From assembly GCA_024683645.1 (NCBI GenBank), contig JAIKYA010000055.1, positions 1-63,908 of the forward strand: a stretch of 63,908 nt of DNA, written 5' to 3'. Source of the DNA: Lachnospiraceae bacterium. GTDB lineage: Bacteria > Bacillota > Clostridia > Lachnospirales > Lachnospiraceae. The translations under genes were made by a program, and so were the position numbers. Position 1 is the stretch's first letter. Each line of letters opens with the position of its first letter. The notes beneath the pieces are model-generated. The model saw nothing but the letters and a program-made list of their open reading frames with translations, had not been told where the DNA came from and did no database searches. Below, piece after piece: positions 7,710 through 16,400 of this stretch.

Positions 7710-8089
7710 CTTACCCTCCATATACAAGGGCACGTTTTCTTTCTTTCAGCTCCCTCCTCCATAATCAAAAAAGATATCGCCCGTCACATACCTCCTGTAT
7801 GCTCCCACCGACATCCCTGTGCTCATGTCTCTTTAATGTATTTTTCCGTTCCGGTCCGCCCTGCGCACTGACATTCCTTTCGGATACTTATTATATCGGC
7901 ACTGCACACAGTTTATTTAATCCCGTATCCCGCCGCCATTTTTTCGCCCACACCGCTTCCGCCCCCCTTACAGCCGCAGAAGTTTCGTACGGCCGCTCAC
8001 GGTATAGGCTGCAGGACGTGCGACTTAGCACGTCCTGCAGCCTATACCGTGAACGGCGGAACGAAAACTCCCCCCCTCCGATAGGGGTT
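7710..8089. other. Divergent intergenic region
   Basis: About 400 bases separate the leftward EF-hand gene and the rightward membrane gene. No credible coding frame is visible. The main object is the 84-nt inverted repeat at 7983-8066; the promoter at 8090-8118 follows. A small CCCC/GGGG hairpin lies at about 8072-8087. Confidence 0.6.
7983..8066. repeat. Long near-perfect inverted repeat (39-nt arms)
   Basis: Arms 7983-8021 and 8028-8066 are reverse complements at 36 of 39 positions around a 6-nt loop (GACTTA). The inner 25 pairs are perfect. It lies in a divergent intergenic region just upstream of a consensus promoter, so it is not a convergent terminator. It could be a transposon-derived MITE, a recombination or regulatory site, or a structured RNA gene. 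Confidence 0.85.
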
Positions 8090-8118
8090 TTGACACTATC
8101 GTTTATTGATGATATAAT
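8090..8118 (+). promoter_or_regulatory. Consensus vegetative promoter
   Basis: TTGACA (8090-8095), a 17-nt spacer and TATAAT (8113-8118) are a perfect match to the primary sigma-factor consensus, about 40 nt before the start of the membrane-anchored protein gene. Confidence 0.92.
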
Positions 8119-8157
8119 TCACCCTGTTGTAAAATGATTTGGACGGAGGTTACGGAT

Positions 8158-8634
8158 ATGCCAACCTGGCTCATAGTGTTACTTATAATCATAGTGGTAC
8201 TTGTGGTGCTGCTTGTGCTTCTTTATTTTGCGGGGAAAAAGCTGCAGGCGAAACAGGCCGAGCAGGAGGAGATGCTGCAGGCACATAAACAGACGGTGAG
8301 TCTCCTGGTCATCGATAAGAAGCGGATGAAGGTGCAGGATGCAAAGCTGCCCGATGCCGTGATAAGCCAGCTGCCCAAGATTTACAGGAAGATGAAGGCT
8401 CCGATGGTAAAGGTGAAGGTGGGGCCGCAGATAACGACGATGTTCTGCGATGAAAAGATATTCGATCTGGTGCCTGTGAAAAAGGAAGTCAAGGCTGAAG
8501 TGAGCGGTATGTATCTGGTGGGGATCAAGGGTATCCACGGTACGCAGCTTCAGAAGGAGCAGAAGAAAAAGAGCCGCTTTAAGCAGGCTGTGGAAAAGCT
8601 CCAGGAAAAGGCCGGAGCAAAGCCGATAAAATAA
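8158..8634 (+). CDS. Conserved membrane-anchored protein of unknown function
   Basis: The gene encodes 158 residues. The start at 8158 is chosen over an upstream ATG at 8134 because GGAGGT (8146-8151) lies a suitable distance before it. A single N-terminal transmembrane helix (about 4-26, very rich in Val/Leu/Ile) is followed by a Lys/Gln-rich coil and a basic cytosolic domain ending in lysine-rich segments (KEQKKKSRFKQAV). I do not recognise a named domain. The perfect promoter suggests strong constitutive expression. Confidence 0.75.
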   Translation: MPTWLIVLLIIIVVLVVLLVLLYFAGKKLQAKQAEQEEMLQAHKQTVSLLVIDKKRMKVQDAKLPDAVISQLPKIYRKMKAPMVKVKVGPQITTMFCDEKIFDLVPVKKEVKAEVSGMYLVGIKGIHGTQLQKEQKKKSRFKQAVEKLQEKAGAKPIK

Positions 8635-8673
8635 ACAGCTAAGATATAAGAGATCATTTCGGGAAGCAGATTT

Positions 8674-9129
8674 TCAGGCAGTGAAAAATTTGCTTCCCGT
8701 TTCTTTTGAGCGTGCTTCAAGTTTCAGATTGCATTCTGCAAAAAGATCATAGTTTAAATCAAGATAATAGAGTATGTCCAGCTTCATGCTGTCTTCATCT
8801 TCTTCTATCTTTATGTTTGCAGTATCTATTCCTATCACCATGTTTCCGAAAGGCGTGCGGTAAGTGCTGATGTTCTTCTGGCCTTCGATGAAGAGCATCG
8901 AGGTACTGACTTTTCCTTTTTTGCTCAGTTCCACGCGCTCACTGTTTATCTTTATGGTGTTTTTCGTATCGGGCTCGCCGCCGTCCATGGCTTCCGAATA
9001 CATCAGATATATGGTATCGCCCTTCTTGTGGTACTGGCCTGCCACTATCAGTTCCACTTCATCCTGATGCGGCTCCGCCGAAGTATCAAACTGAAGTCCT
9101 TTTATGGATATCAATACGTCCTTTGTCAT
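8674..9129 (-). CDS. DUF1934 family beta-barrel protein (YwiB-like)
   Basis: The gene encodes 151 residues from ATG 9129 (MTKDVLISIKGLQFD). The sequence has the DUF1934 pattern: an N-terminal short strand, GDTIYLMYSEAMDGGEPDTKNTIKI, then STSMLFIEGQKNISTYRTPFGNMVIGIDT and a C-terminal LDILYYLDLN block. The family has a lipocalin-like fold and no assigned activity. Its start overlaps the TAA of the upstream GntR gene (TAATG), so translation is probably coupled. Confidence 0.85.
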   Translation of the reverse strand: MTKDVLISIKGLQFDTSAEPHQDEVELIVAGQYHKKGDTIYLMYSEAMDGGEPDTKNTIKINSERVELSKKGKVSTSMLFIEGQKNISTYRTPFGNMVIGIDTANIKIEEDEDSMKLDILYYLDLNYDLFAECNLKLEARSKETGSKFFTA

Positions 9130-9806
9130 TACTCGAATTTTTCCGAAAAAACTGCCTGCTGCCATTCTACGTGCTTGCCAGCTTCCCTGCCCGCTTCCTC
9201 GGCTTTTCCTTCCTTTATCTTTTCATATATGCTTCTGTGCTCGCCTATCAGGCGCTCATAGATATTTTCGTTCTTAAGCGTTTCGTATCTGTAGCGGTAT
9301 ACCTGCTCCCGCAGATGCTTTGTCAGCTGCAGCAGCCTGTTATTGTTTGCCGCTTCGATTATGGCGTTGTGGAAATCTCCGTCCGTCTCGGTTATCTTCT
9401 TCAGGTTTCTGGTCTTGATCGCATTCTCGAAAACCAGCATCTTCTGATGGATATTCTCGAGCTGTTCTTCCGTGACCCTCTCGCAGGCAAGCCTGCAGGC
9501 AAACTCATCGAGGTTTATACGGAGTTCCAGAACATCCTGCATATCCTTTTTGCTGGGCATCGCCACTCTTGCTCCGCGTCTGGGCTGTATCTGTGCCAGT
9601 CCTTCCGCTTCCAGCATACGTATCGCTTCGCGCACGGGCGTGCGGCTCACTCCCATATCCTCGGAAAGCGCCACTTCGGGAAGTCTGGTTCCCGGAGGCA
9701 TATCCCCGTACAGTATCGCGCTCCTCATGGCATTGAAAACCTCATCCCTGAGCGGAAGGTTTTCATTTTCCGTCTGCGCCATATACCTGTTCCAATCAAT
9801 CTTCAT
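9129..9806 (-). CDS. GntR-family regulator, FadR/FCD subfamily
   Basis: The 225-residue protein has an N-terminal winged helix-turn-helix (about 15-85: GTRLPEVALSEDMGVSRTPVREAIRMLEAEGL) and an all-helical C-terminal FCD domain (about 90-215) with the conserved Asp and His that bind a metal and an organic acid effector (GDFHNAIIEAANN, EHRSIYEKIKEG). It is a DNA-binding repressor or activator; the effector is unknown. It is followed directly by the DUF1934 gene and preceded by ispE. Confidence 0.93.
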   Translation of the reverse strand: MKIDWNRYMAQTENENLPLRDEVFNAMRSAILYGDMPPGTRLPEVALSEDMGVSRTPVREAIRMLEAEGLAQIQPRRGARVAMPSKKDMQDVLELRINLDEFACRLACERVTEEQLENIHQKMLVFENAIKTRNLKKITETDGDFHNAIIEAANNNRLLQLTKHLREQVYRYRYETLKNENIYERLIGEHRSIYEKIKEGKAEEAGREAGKHVEWQQAVFSEKFE

Positions 9807-9854
9807 GCTGCCACCCCCTCTGTCACCGGCGCCAACGCGCCTTGTCTGCTGTTG

Positions 9855-10745
9855 TCATACCATAGTTGCCCATCCTGCATAGACCGTACCCATTGACTTC
9901 TTTATCGTTTCCGCTGCTTCAGATGCTTTTGCGGCATCCGCATACAGAGCAAATACCGTCGGCCCTGAACCCGTCATCAGGGCTGCTGCCGCTCCTGTCT
10001 GTAACAGTGCATCCTTTATCTTCCCTATCTCGGGATGAAGTGATATTGCAAGCGGTTCGAAAACATTGCCCAGATACCCCCCCAGTTTCTCCGCTGTAAC
10101 ACCGCCTCTTTCTATAAGCCTGCATATACCGTCATTATCGGGATGTCCCGCAGGTGCTCCCGTCTCATCATACATCCTGTATATCTTTGCCGTGGGTACA
10201 TCCACTGCCGGCTTCACATATACGAGGCTGATACCTTCAAGTCTTTTAAGCCCGGTCATCTCCTCGCCTATGCCTTCGCAGAGTCTGGTACCGCCCATTA
10301 TGCAAAACGGCACATCCGCTCCGAGCTTCACTCCCGCTCCGCACAGTTCGCTATCGGAAAGCTTCAGCTCAAAAAGTTCATTCATCCCTCTGAGTACAGC
10401 CGCAGCATCCGCACTGCCGCCTCCCATGCCTGCTGCCGCAGGTATCCTCTTGACCAGCCTGATCGCGACTCCGCCGGCTCCTGTTTTCTCAAGCATCAGC
10501 TTTGCCGCCCTGCATACCAGGTTATCGTCACCGGCAGGGATAGTGTCATGTCCGCTTGCCTCATTTCCTTCGCAGACAAGCTCAAGACTTACCCCGCTGC
10601 TTTTACGCTCAAGTATTATATCGTCATGCAGATCTATCGTCTGCATCACGCTCTTTAACAGATGATAACCGTCACTTCTGACCCCCGTGATATCCAGTGT
10701 CAGATTCAGTTTCGCATATGCCTTTTCACTTACGATATCCGTCAA
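9855..10745 (-). CDS. ispE: 4-diphosphocytidyl-2-C-methyl-D-erythritol kinase
   Basis: The 296-residue protein has the GHMP kinase pattern of IspE: AYAKLNLTLDITGVRSDGYH at the N-terminus, the ATP loop PAAAGMGGGSADAAA (about 105-119) and the C-terminal MTGSGPTVFALY block. It phosphorylates CDP-ME in the MEP pathway to isoprenoids. It overlaps the stop of the upstream pyrophosphorylase gene by four bases (ATGA), so the two are in one operon and translationally coupled. Confidence 0.95.
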   Translation of the reverse strand: MTDIVSEKAYAKLNLTLDITGVRSDGYHLLKSVMQTIDLHDDIILERKSSGVSLELVCEGNEASGHDTIPAGDDNLVCRAAKLMLEKTGAGGVAIRLVKRIPAAAGMGGGSADAAAVLRGMNELFELKLSDSELCGAGVKLGADVPFCIMGGTRLCEGIGEEMTGLKRLEGISLVYVKPAVDVPTAKIYRMYDETGAPAGHPDNDGICRLIERGGVTAEKLGGYLGNVFEPLAISLHPEIGKIKDALLQTGAAAALMTGSGPTVFALYADAAKASEAAETIKKSMGTVYAGWATMV

Positions 10746-11968
10746 AGTGTCACACCGTTTTCCTTAAGCAGTGCCTTTGCACTTTCTATGGAATCCACCC
10801 CGGTCTTATTTTTGATCGGTGCAAATTCCCTGTTCCTCACCACCTCATAGGGCAGACAGTTCTTTACCAGATGTATCATATCAAGTATAAGCATCTCAAA
10901 CTTATATCCGTTGGGCTTATCGGGTTTTACATGCTCTCCCGCCTCATTGATGTAAGGTATCTTCTTTTCAACAACATGCGTCATCAGTTTTTCGTTCACT
11001 ATCCTGTCAAGTTCTTCCACACTGAAAAGATAATTAAGGATGACGCCGAAAGCATAGGCCAGCTCTCCGTCTGCATCCCTGAGTGTCCTCATCTCCTCCG
11101 TCATCTCATAGTATTCAACTATCGAAGGGCTTCCGTCCTCAAGACACAGCACGCCGACTCTCTCATCGGGATCGTTCTTTCTCACCACCTTGGCGCCGCA
11201 TACCACGCCCTTATCCAGCACAGCACCTATAAAAAGCGGATCCGCTATCTGCTGCAGCACGTTATCTACGGCAAAGATGTTGAGCCACTTTATGCCGCGC
11301 TTCCTTACGTCTCCGATCACTCCTGTCTTTGCCATCGATGCATACCAGCCGCCGTTTCCGTTCGGCGAAAGTGACAGACTGTCTTTTTCCTCCAGCAGGA
11401 GCTTTCCGTTATAGTCCGCCGAAGGTGCCATATCCTGTATAAAGAAGGCCACCTCACTCTCAGGATAGCCGAAATACTCATGCTCCCGGAAAAACGCTGC
11501 AGTCTCCTCATGATTCTTATCAGAAGTCATGATGTAGAGCGGCACATAAGCCCCTGCCTCATCTGTCACCTTCATAAGGTTCTTTATCAGACACTCAAAG
11601 ATGTAGAGCGTCCTTGTTTCTCCAATGTTCACGGTTCCCTTCGGTCCGTCATAGCCCAGTCTCGTACCCTGGCCGCCTGCAAGCAGCACAGCACCGACCT
11701 CTCCTGCTTTTATCGCATTCAGGCCCTTCTCCCTGTACCTTGCGCTGTTTAATTCTATCTCTTTTACAGTCACGGCGCTTAAGGGTTCAAGCTTCCCTCT
11801 CCCGGCCGTTTCTTCATTATGCTCAAGCAGTCCGAGCAGCGACATGTCAACGGACTCTATCTGATCCAGAAGCTTCTTCTTTCCGGCCTCATCCAGCTCG
11901 TCATAGAAACGGAGCAGCTGTTCCTGCCCGTTTTCTTCCAGATATTTTTTCGCAGCATTATAATCCAT
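10742..11968 (-). CDS. UTP--sugar-1-phosphate uridylyltransferase, UDPGP family (probable UDP-GlcNAc/GalNAc pyrophosphorylase)
   Basis: The 408-residue protein has the UDPGP-family nucleotide loop AVLLAGGQGTRLGYDGPKG near residue 95 and FFIQDMAPSADYNGKL, NGNGGWY and KWLNIFAVDNVL blocks typical of the UAP1-like (eukaryote-type) branch. It should make UDP-N-acetylhexosamine or UDP-glucose for envelope polymers. The exact sugar cannot be read from the sequence. It is coupled to ispE downstream and lies 57 nt after the processing protease gene. Confidence 0.88.
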   Translation of the reverse strand: MDYNAAKKYLEENGQEQLLRFYDELDEAGKKKLLDQIESVDMSLLGLLEHNEETAGRGKLEPLSAVTVKEIELNSARYREKGLNAIKAGEVGAVLLAGGQGTRLGYDGPKGTVNIGETRTLYIFECLIKNLMKVTDEAGAYVPLYIMTSDKNHEETAAFFREHEYFGYPESEVAFFIQDMAPSADYNGKLLLEEKDSLSLSPNGNGGWYASMAKTGVIGDVRKRGIKWLNIFAVDNVLQQIADPLFIGAVLDKGVVCGAKVVRKNDPDERVGVLCLEDGSPSIVEYYEMTEEMRTLRDADGELAYAFGVILNYLFSVEELDRIVNEKLMTHVVEKKIPYINEAGEHVKPDKPNGYKFEMLILDMIHLVKNCLPYEVVRNREFAPIKNKTGVDSIESAKALLKENGVTL

Positions 11969-12025
11969 GATAAAGCCTCCTCTTTCATGTCCTTCACCTG
12001 ACTTTGTCTGCAGGATCTCTTCCTC

Positions 12026-13309
12026 TTACTGCGTCAGCAGTTTTATCGCTTCTTCCAGCTGGTTATCCGTTTTGTCCTTCTCATATGCTTCGCTGTCATA
12101 TTCCAGTTTTATATCGGGTTCGATACCGACCTTGTGAATGTCATTGCCGTTGGGCGTATAATAATGGCTTACCGTCAGCTTCACGGCCGAGCCGTCCTCG
12201 AGCGTGAATATCTGCTGCACTATACCTTTGCCGAAAGTGGTCGTCCCTATCAGTGTACCCTTCTTGTAGTCCTTTATCGCGCCTGCAAGTATCTCCGAAG
12301 CGCTGGCCGAATAACCGTTCACCAGCACTGCCATGGGCACGTCTATCTCATGCGTTCCGTCACAGTTGTAATTATTCTGCTTTCCGTATTTATCCTCGGT
12401 GTACACTATACGTCCCTGCGGAAGCAGCATCCTCGCGATATCTACCACTGCCGCCAGTGATCCGCCGGGATTGGATCTCAGATCCAGGATGAGTCCCTTC
12501 ATCCTCTTTCCCTTCGCTTCCGCCAGCGCCTCTGCGAACTGATCCACCGTCACGGCATCAAACTCGCTTATCTGTATATAGGCGATGTCATTTTCCTTCA
12601 TCTCCCAGGAAACCGTAGGTGTCTCGACTTTACGCCTTACCACATCGAATTCCTTTACTTCACGTGATCCGGCCTCGCCCCTTACTATCGTAAGGTGTAC
12701 GTACGTACCTTCCTCGCCTTTTATCTTAGTCACCACATCGGTCAGGTCCAGATCATAGACATCCTCTTCGGCTACTTTCTCTATGATATCGCCTTCCTTA
12801 AGCCCTGCTTCCTCAGCGGGAGTGCCGGCTATCACACCGGTGATCCTGGGATAGAGCAGTTCCGTGTCCTTCTGCAGATAAGCGCCTATCCCGTAGTATA
12901 TGCCCTGGTTGCTCTGCTGCATGGATATCCACTCTTCGGGCGAATAATATGCCGCATACGGATCGTCGATCGATTCCATCAGCCCGTCATATACGCCTTC
13001 CGCGATAGCATCCTTGTCAATATCATCGATATAATTCTTGTGGATGAGCTTCTCGATATACTCTATCTTTTTCTGCACATCCTTGTCTCTGACTATGGAG
13101 CTCTCATCAACTCTTTCCTTTTCTTCCGGCTCCTCTCCTTCTTCCTCTTCCCCCGAAAGAGAAGTCTCGCTGCGCCGTCTCATGCTCTCGGCCTTGGTGT
13201 CCCCCGTTTCCCTTGCCACCTTTATGCACAGAACGATGGCCACGACCACCAGGCTCATGATAAATGCGGTAAGCATGCCCGCTATAAAATCTTTTTTATT
13301 GTTGTTCAT
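12026..13309 (-). CDS. S41 family C-terminal processing protease (CtpA/CtpB-like)
   Basis: The 427-residue protein has a single N-terminal transmembrane helix (about 9-30), a highly acidic linker (about 53-68), a PDZ domain (about 137-215) and the S41 catalytic core. The catalytic serine lies in SASASEI (334-340) and the lysine in TFGKG (358-362). It is anchored facing the outside and trims or degrades envelope proteins. It follows the EnvC-like M23 gene and ftsX directly. Ctp proteases are often linked to cell-wall hydrolase control. Confidence 0.95.
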   Translation of the reverse strand: MNNNKKDFIAGMLTAFIMSLVVVAIVLCIKVARETGDTKAESMRRRSETSLSGEEEEGEEPEEKERVDESSIVRDKDVQKKIEYIEKLIHKNYIDDIDKDAIAEGVYDGLMESIDDPYAAYYSPEEWISMQQSNQGIYYGIGAYLQKDTELLYPRITGVIAGTPAEEAGLKEGDIIEKVAEEDVYDLDLTDVVTKIKGEEGTYVHLTIVRGEAGSREVKEFDVVRRKVETPTVSWEMKENDIAYIQISEFDAVTVDQFAEALAEAKGKRMKGLILDLRSNPGGSLAAVVDIARMLLPQGRIVYTEDKYGKQNNYNCDGTHEIDVPMAVLVNGYSASASEILAGAIKDYKKGTLIGTTTFGKGIVQQIFTLEDGSAVKLTVSHYYTPNGNDIHKVGIEPDIKLEYDSEAYEKDKTDNQLEEAIKLLTQ

Positions 13310-13327
13310 TCTTCCTGTCTCCGGATA

Positions 13328-14554
13328 TTACATTCCCAGATAACTTCTGGGGTTAACATAGCTTCCATTCTTCCTGACGCCGAAATGCAGATGATTGCCG
13401 GTAGATCTTCCCGTGGATCCGACCGACCCTATCCGCTGGCCTCTCGTCACCTTTGCCCCCTGTGCCACGGAAAGGGCTGAGGCATGCATGTATATGGTAT
13501 ACAGATCGTCGCCGTGATCGATCATTATATAATTGCCCATGCTGGACGAATACCCCGCTGCCACCACCTTGCCGTCATAAGCAGCAACTATCGGAGATCC
13601 TCCCGGTGCCGCGAAATCTATACCGTTATGCAGCTTCTGTACGTGGAGTGTGGGATGCATACGCATGCCGAACTCGTCAGAGATCCTGGTATATGAAGGT
13701 GCGGGGATCGCGAATTTTCCGCCGTTATAATGTGTCCTTTCGGGATCGGACAGGGCCGCGCGGTCTGCCGCGATCTGGGCTTCCACAGCCGCTATCAGCC
13801 TGTTCTGGTCCGCGATCTCCTGATCGTATTCCTTGATGGCTTTCTCATCCTTGGTTATCTCCGCATCATACGCGACTATCTGCTTTTCCTTCTCATCGAT
13901 AAGAGCCTTCAGGTTCTCCTGCTCCTCCTCCGCTGCCGCCTTGGTATCCCCGAGCAGCGCCTTCTCTTCTTCGAGCAGCTGTTTTGTGATCTTCACATTC
14001 TCCACTATCAGCCTGTATTCCTCAAGCTTTCTCTTGTCATATTCCGAAAGCTGCTGTATATAATCGGCTTTGTTGAGCATGTCCGCAAACGAAGTGGAAG
14101 TAAAGAGCATCTCCATATACATATGATCACCGCGCTCATACATAAAGCAGATGCGCTTTTTCATTGCCGCATACTGCTCTGCCGCGGTATTCTCGGCTAC
14201 CTCCAGATTCTCGGCAGTAGTCTTTATCTCCTCTTCCTTGACCACTATCATCTCTTTCAGTTCATCGATCTTGCCCTGAACTTCTTCAACCTGTGAATCG
14301 AGCTCCGTAACGACAGCTGCCAGCTCCTGTTTCTTTCCCTTAAGCGAATTGACGATAGCCTGCACATTGGTCCTGCTCTTCTGCAGCTGGTTCTTTTCCT
14401 GCTTCAGATCATCGAGCTCGCCCTCTTTTTCGCTTATGGTTTCCTTGAGTTTATCGATATCCGTATCCTTATCCGCAAGACTTACCGTACTCGCGAATAT
14501 CATTATCAGTAATGACAGCAGTATGCCGGTCTTTTTAAAAACACCGATCTTCAT
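13328..14554 (-). CDS. EnvC-like coiled-coil M23 (LytM) protein
   Basis: The 408-residue protein has an N-terminal signal peptide (about 1-27), a long coiled coil (about 30-270, dense in Lys/Glu/Gln) and a C-terminal LytM domain (about 290-405). The metal motifs HNGIDFAAPGG and HLHFGVR are intact, so the peptidase may be active rather than degenerate. It is four bases from ftsX, an arrangement matching the FtsEX-PcsB or EnvC systems in which FtsEX gates a septal peptidoglycan hydrolase through its coiled coil. Confidence 0.93.
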   Translation of the reverse strand: MKIGVFKKTGILLSLLIMIFASTVSLADKDTDIDKLKETISEKEGELDDLKQEKNQLQKSRTNVQAIVNSLKGKKQELAAVVTELDSQVEEVQGKIDELKEMIVVKEEEIKTTAENLEVAENTAAEQYAAMKKRICFMYERGDHMYMEMLFTSTSFADMLNKADYIQQLSEYDKRKLEEYRLIVENVKITKQLLEEEKALLGDTKAAAEEEQENLKALIDEKEKQIVAYDAEITKDEKAIKEYDQEIADQNRLIAAVEAQIAADRAALSDPERTHYNGGKFAIPAPSYTRISDEFGMRMHPTLHVQKLHNGIDFAAPGGSPIVAAYDGKVVAAGYSSSMGNYIMIDHGDDLYTIYMHASALSVAQGAKVTRGQRIGSVGSTGRSTGNHLHFGVRKNGSYVNPRSYLGM

Positions 14555-14558
14555 ATCA

Positions 14559-15458
14559 TCAAACCCTTAAGTGCTTCCTTACCGTCATGATACTTCCGAC
14601 AAAACCTATTCCCACACCGACTGCCATACATGCAGGGAAAAGATTCTGATATACCGTCTGCACCGGCAGGAACTGCAGCAGGCTGGTGAGCACCGAGAAG
14701 CGCTCCAGCACATAGGCTATCAGCTTGTCATACAGCACGTATATGATACCCAGCGGGATAAGCGCTCCCACCGCGCCTATTATCAGACCCTCTATGACGA
14801 AAGGCGCCCTTACGAAGAAATCCGTTGCACCTATGTATTTCATGATCGCTATCTCTTCCCTTCTGACCGAGATACCTATCATTACGGTATTTGAGATCAG
14901 GAAAATGGAGACCGCCAGCAGTATGATGATTATACCTACCGATACATAGGCTATCAGCGAATTCATGCCGGTCAGCATGTTTGCCGTTACCTCGGATGCA
15001 TTTACGCGTCTGACACCGTCGAGATTTCTGAGATAATCCGTCAGCTCCTTCTGCCTCGACACATCCTTAAGATATATCTCATAGTTTTCGGAATGCTCCA
15101 GAGGATTCTCCGTAAAGCCGTCTGCATACTCGCCGAGATACTCGTTCTTAAAGCTTTCCCAGGCTTCATCGGCCGAAATGAACACCGCCTTGGAGATTGC
15201 GCTGTGGGTCTTTAATATCCCGTCTATCTCCGCCAGTCTCTGCTCACTGATATCGTCATCGAAAAAGACCGTTATCGATACTCCTTCTTCTGCGGTCTTC
15301 ACCATATGCTGCACATTGAGTACGACACTGTAGCCTATACCGAAGAGAAAGAGGCAGGCTCCTATCGTCGCTATCGATGCCAGGGTAAACATCTTATTCT
15401 TAAAAGTTGATTTTATGCCCTGTCCTATAACATAGAAAAAAGTACTAATTGTCCTCAT
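14559..15458 (-). CDS. ftsX: Cell division ABC-type protein FtsX
   Basis: The 299-residue protein has a transmembrane helix near residues 22-46, a large extracellular loop (about 50-170; ISKAVFISADEAWESFKNEY is typical) and three C-terminal helices (about 175-290) with the FtsX signature RREEIAIMKYIGATDFFVRAPFVIEG. It is the membrane partner of FtsE. Its start lies 14 bases inside the ftsE reading frame, which suggests coupled translation. Confidence 0.96.
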   Translation of the reverse strand: MRTISTFFYVIGQGIKSTFKNKMFTLASIATIGACLFLFGIGYSVVLNVQHMVKTAEEGVSITVFFDDDISEQRLAEIDGILKTHSAISKAVFISADEAWESFKNEYLGEYADGFTENPLEHSENYEIYLKDVSRQKELTDYLRNLDGVRRVNASEVTANMLTGMNSLIAYVSVGIIIILLAVSIFLISNTVMIGISVRREEIAIMKYIGATDFFVRAPFVIEGLIIGAVGALIPLGIIYVLYDKLIAYVLERFSVLTSLLQFLPVQTVYQNLFPACMAVGVGIGFVGSIMTVRKHLRV

Positions 15459-16386
15459 CTAAATACACACCCATTTCTTCATCGCTTACCACCACGCCGT
15501 TCTTTATGGTGATAACGCGCTTCTGCATATCATTTACTATCTTTTCGTTATGCGTCACCACTACCACCGTGGTGCCGTTCTTGTTTATCCGGTCAAGCAG
15601 GTTCATGATCTCGACGGTATTCTTCGGATCCAGATTACCCGTAGGCTCGTCGCAGATCAGTATCGGAGGCTCGTTCACGAGCGCTCTGGCTATGGCGACA
15701 CGCTGCTGTTCACCGCCCGAAAGCTCCGTGGTCTTTGCCTTATATTTTCCCGCCAGTCCGACCATTGCCAGCATATTGGGAACATTTCTTTTCATCTCCC
15801 TCACCGGTGTCTGTATAATGCGCTGCGCAAAAGCAACGTTTTCATATACATTACGGTCCTTCAGCAGCTTGAAATCCTGGAACACAACGCCCATGCTGCG
15901 TCTTAATTTGGGTATTTTCCCGTTCCTGAGCTTATCCACTCTCATGCCGTTTATCGTGATCGTACCCGTGGTAGGTTTCAGTTCACGCAAAAGAAGGCGT
16001 ATCAGCGTTGACTTACCCGCACCGCTGTCGCCCACTATAAAGACAAACTCGCCCTTTCTTATCTTGATGTTGACATCTTCAAGAGTCGGCACACCCTTGG
16101 TATATGATTTTCCGACACCGTTTAAGGCAATGATAACGTCATCATCCGCACCGTTTTTCTTTTTATATTTTCCGCGGACCGGAGGGAGATGTTCTTCGTT
16201 TTCCGTCTCCGTTTTTTTCTCCCGCCTGGTCTCTTCGATCATACGGCGGCGGCGTTCCTCACGGATCATCTTTTTCTCGCGCTCTCTCAGTTCCCTGGTC
16301 TGGCGGATCTGTTCCTCGCTCTCCTTGATCACGTCACCGATATTGCCCGTGTTGTCGAGATCTTCAAAAAAATCGTCCTCAGCCAA
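15445..16386 (-). CDS. ftsE: Cell division ATP-binding protein FtsE with N-terminal extension
   Basis: The ABC ATPase core starts near residue 84. Walker A is GDSGAGKS (119-126), the signature LSGGEQQR is at 222-229, and Walker B ILICDEP is at 242-248. The protein is 313 residues, about 85 more than usual FtsE. The extra N-terminal part is very charged (EREKKMIREERRRR) and probably helical. The start is TTG at 16386 behind AGGGG, and no in-frame ATG gives a better ribosome-binding site. FtsE energises FtsX to activate septal hydrolases. Confidence 0.95.
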   Translation of the reverse strand: MAEDDFFEDLDNTGNIGDVIKESEEQIRQTRELREREKKMIREERRRRMIEETRREKKTETENEEHLPPVRGKYKKKNGADDDVIIALNGVGKSYTKGVPTLEDVNIKIRKGEFVFIVGDSGAGKSTLIRLLLRELKPTTGTITINGMRVDKLRNGKIPKLRRSMGVVFQDFKLLKDRNVYENVAFAQRIIQTPVREMKRNVPNMLAMVGLAGKYKAKTTELSGGEQQRVAIARALVNEPPILICDEPTGNLDPKNTVEIMNLLDRINKNGTTVVVVTHNEKIVNDMQKRVITIKNGVVVSDEEMGVYLDEDN

Positions 16387-16400
16387 AATTAATTCCCCTT

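Noticed and set aside
7734-8137. Small plus-strand coding frame before the membrane protein
   Set aside because: The frame runs through the 39-nt-arm hairpin and the promoter, which argues against translation.
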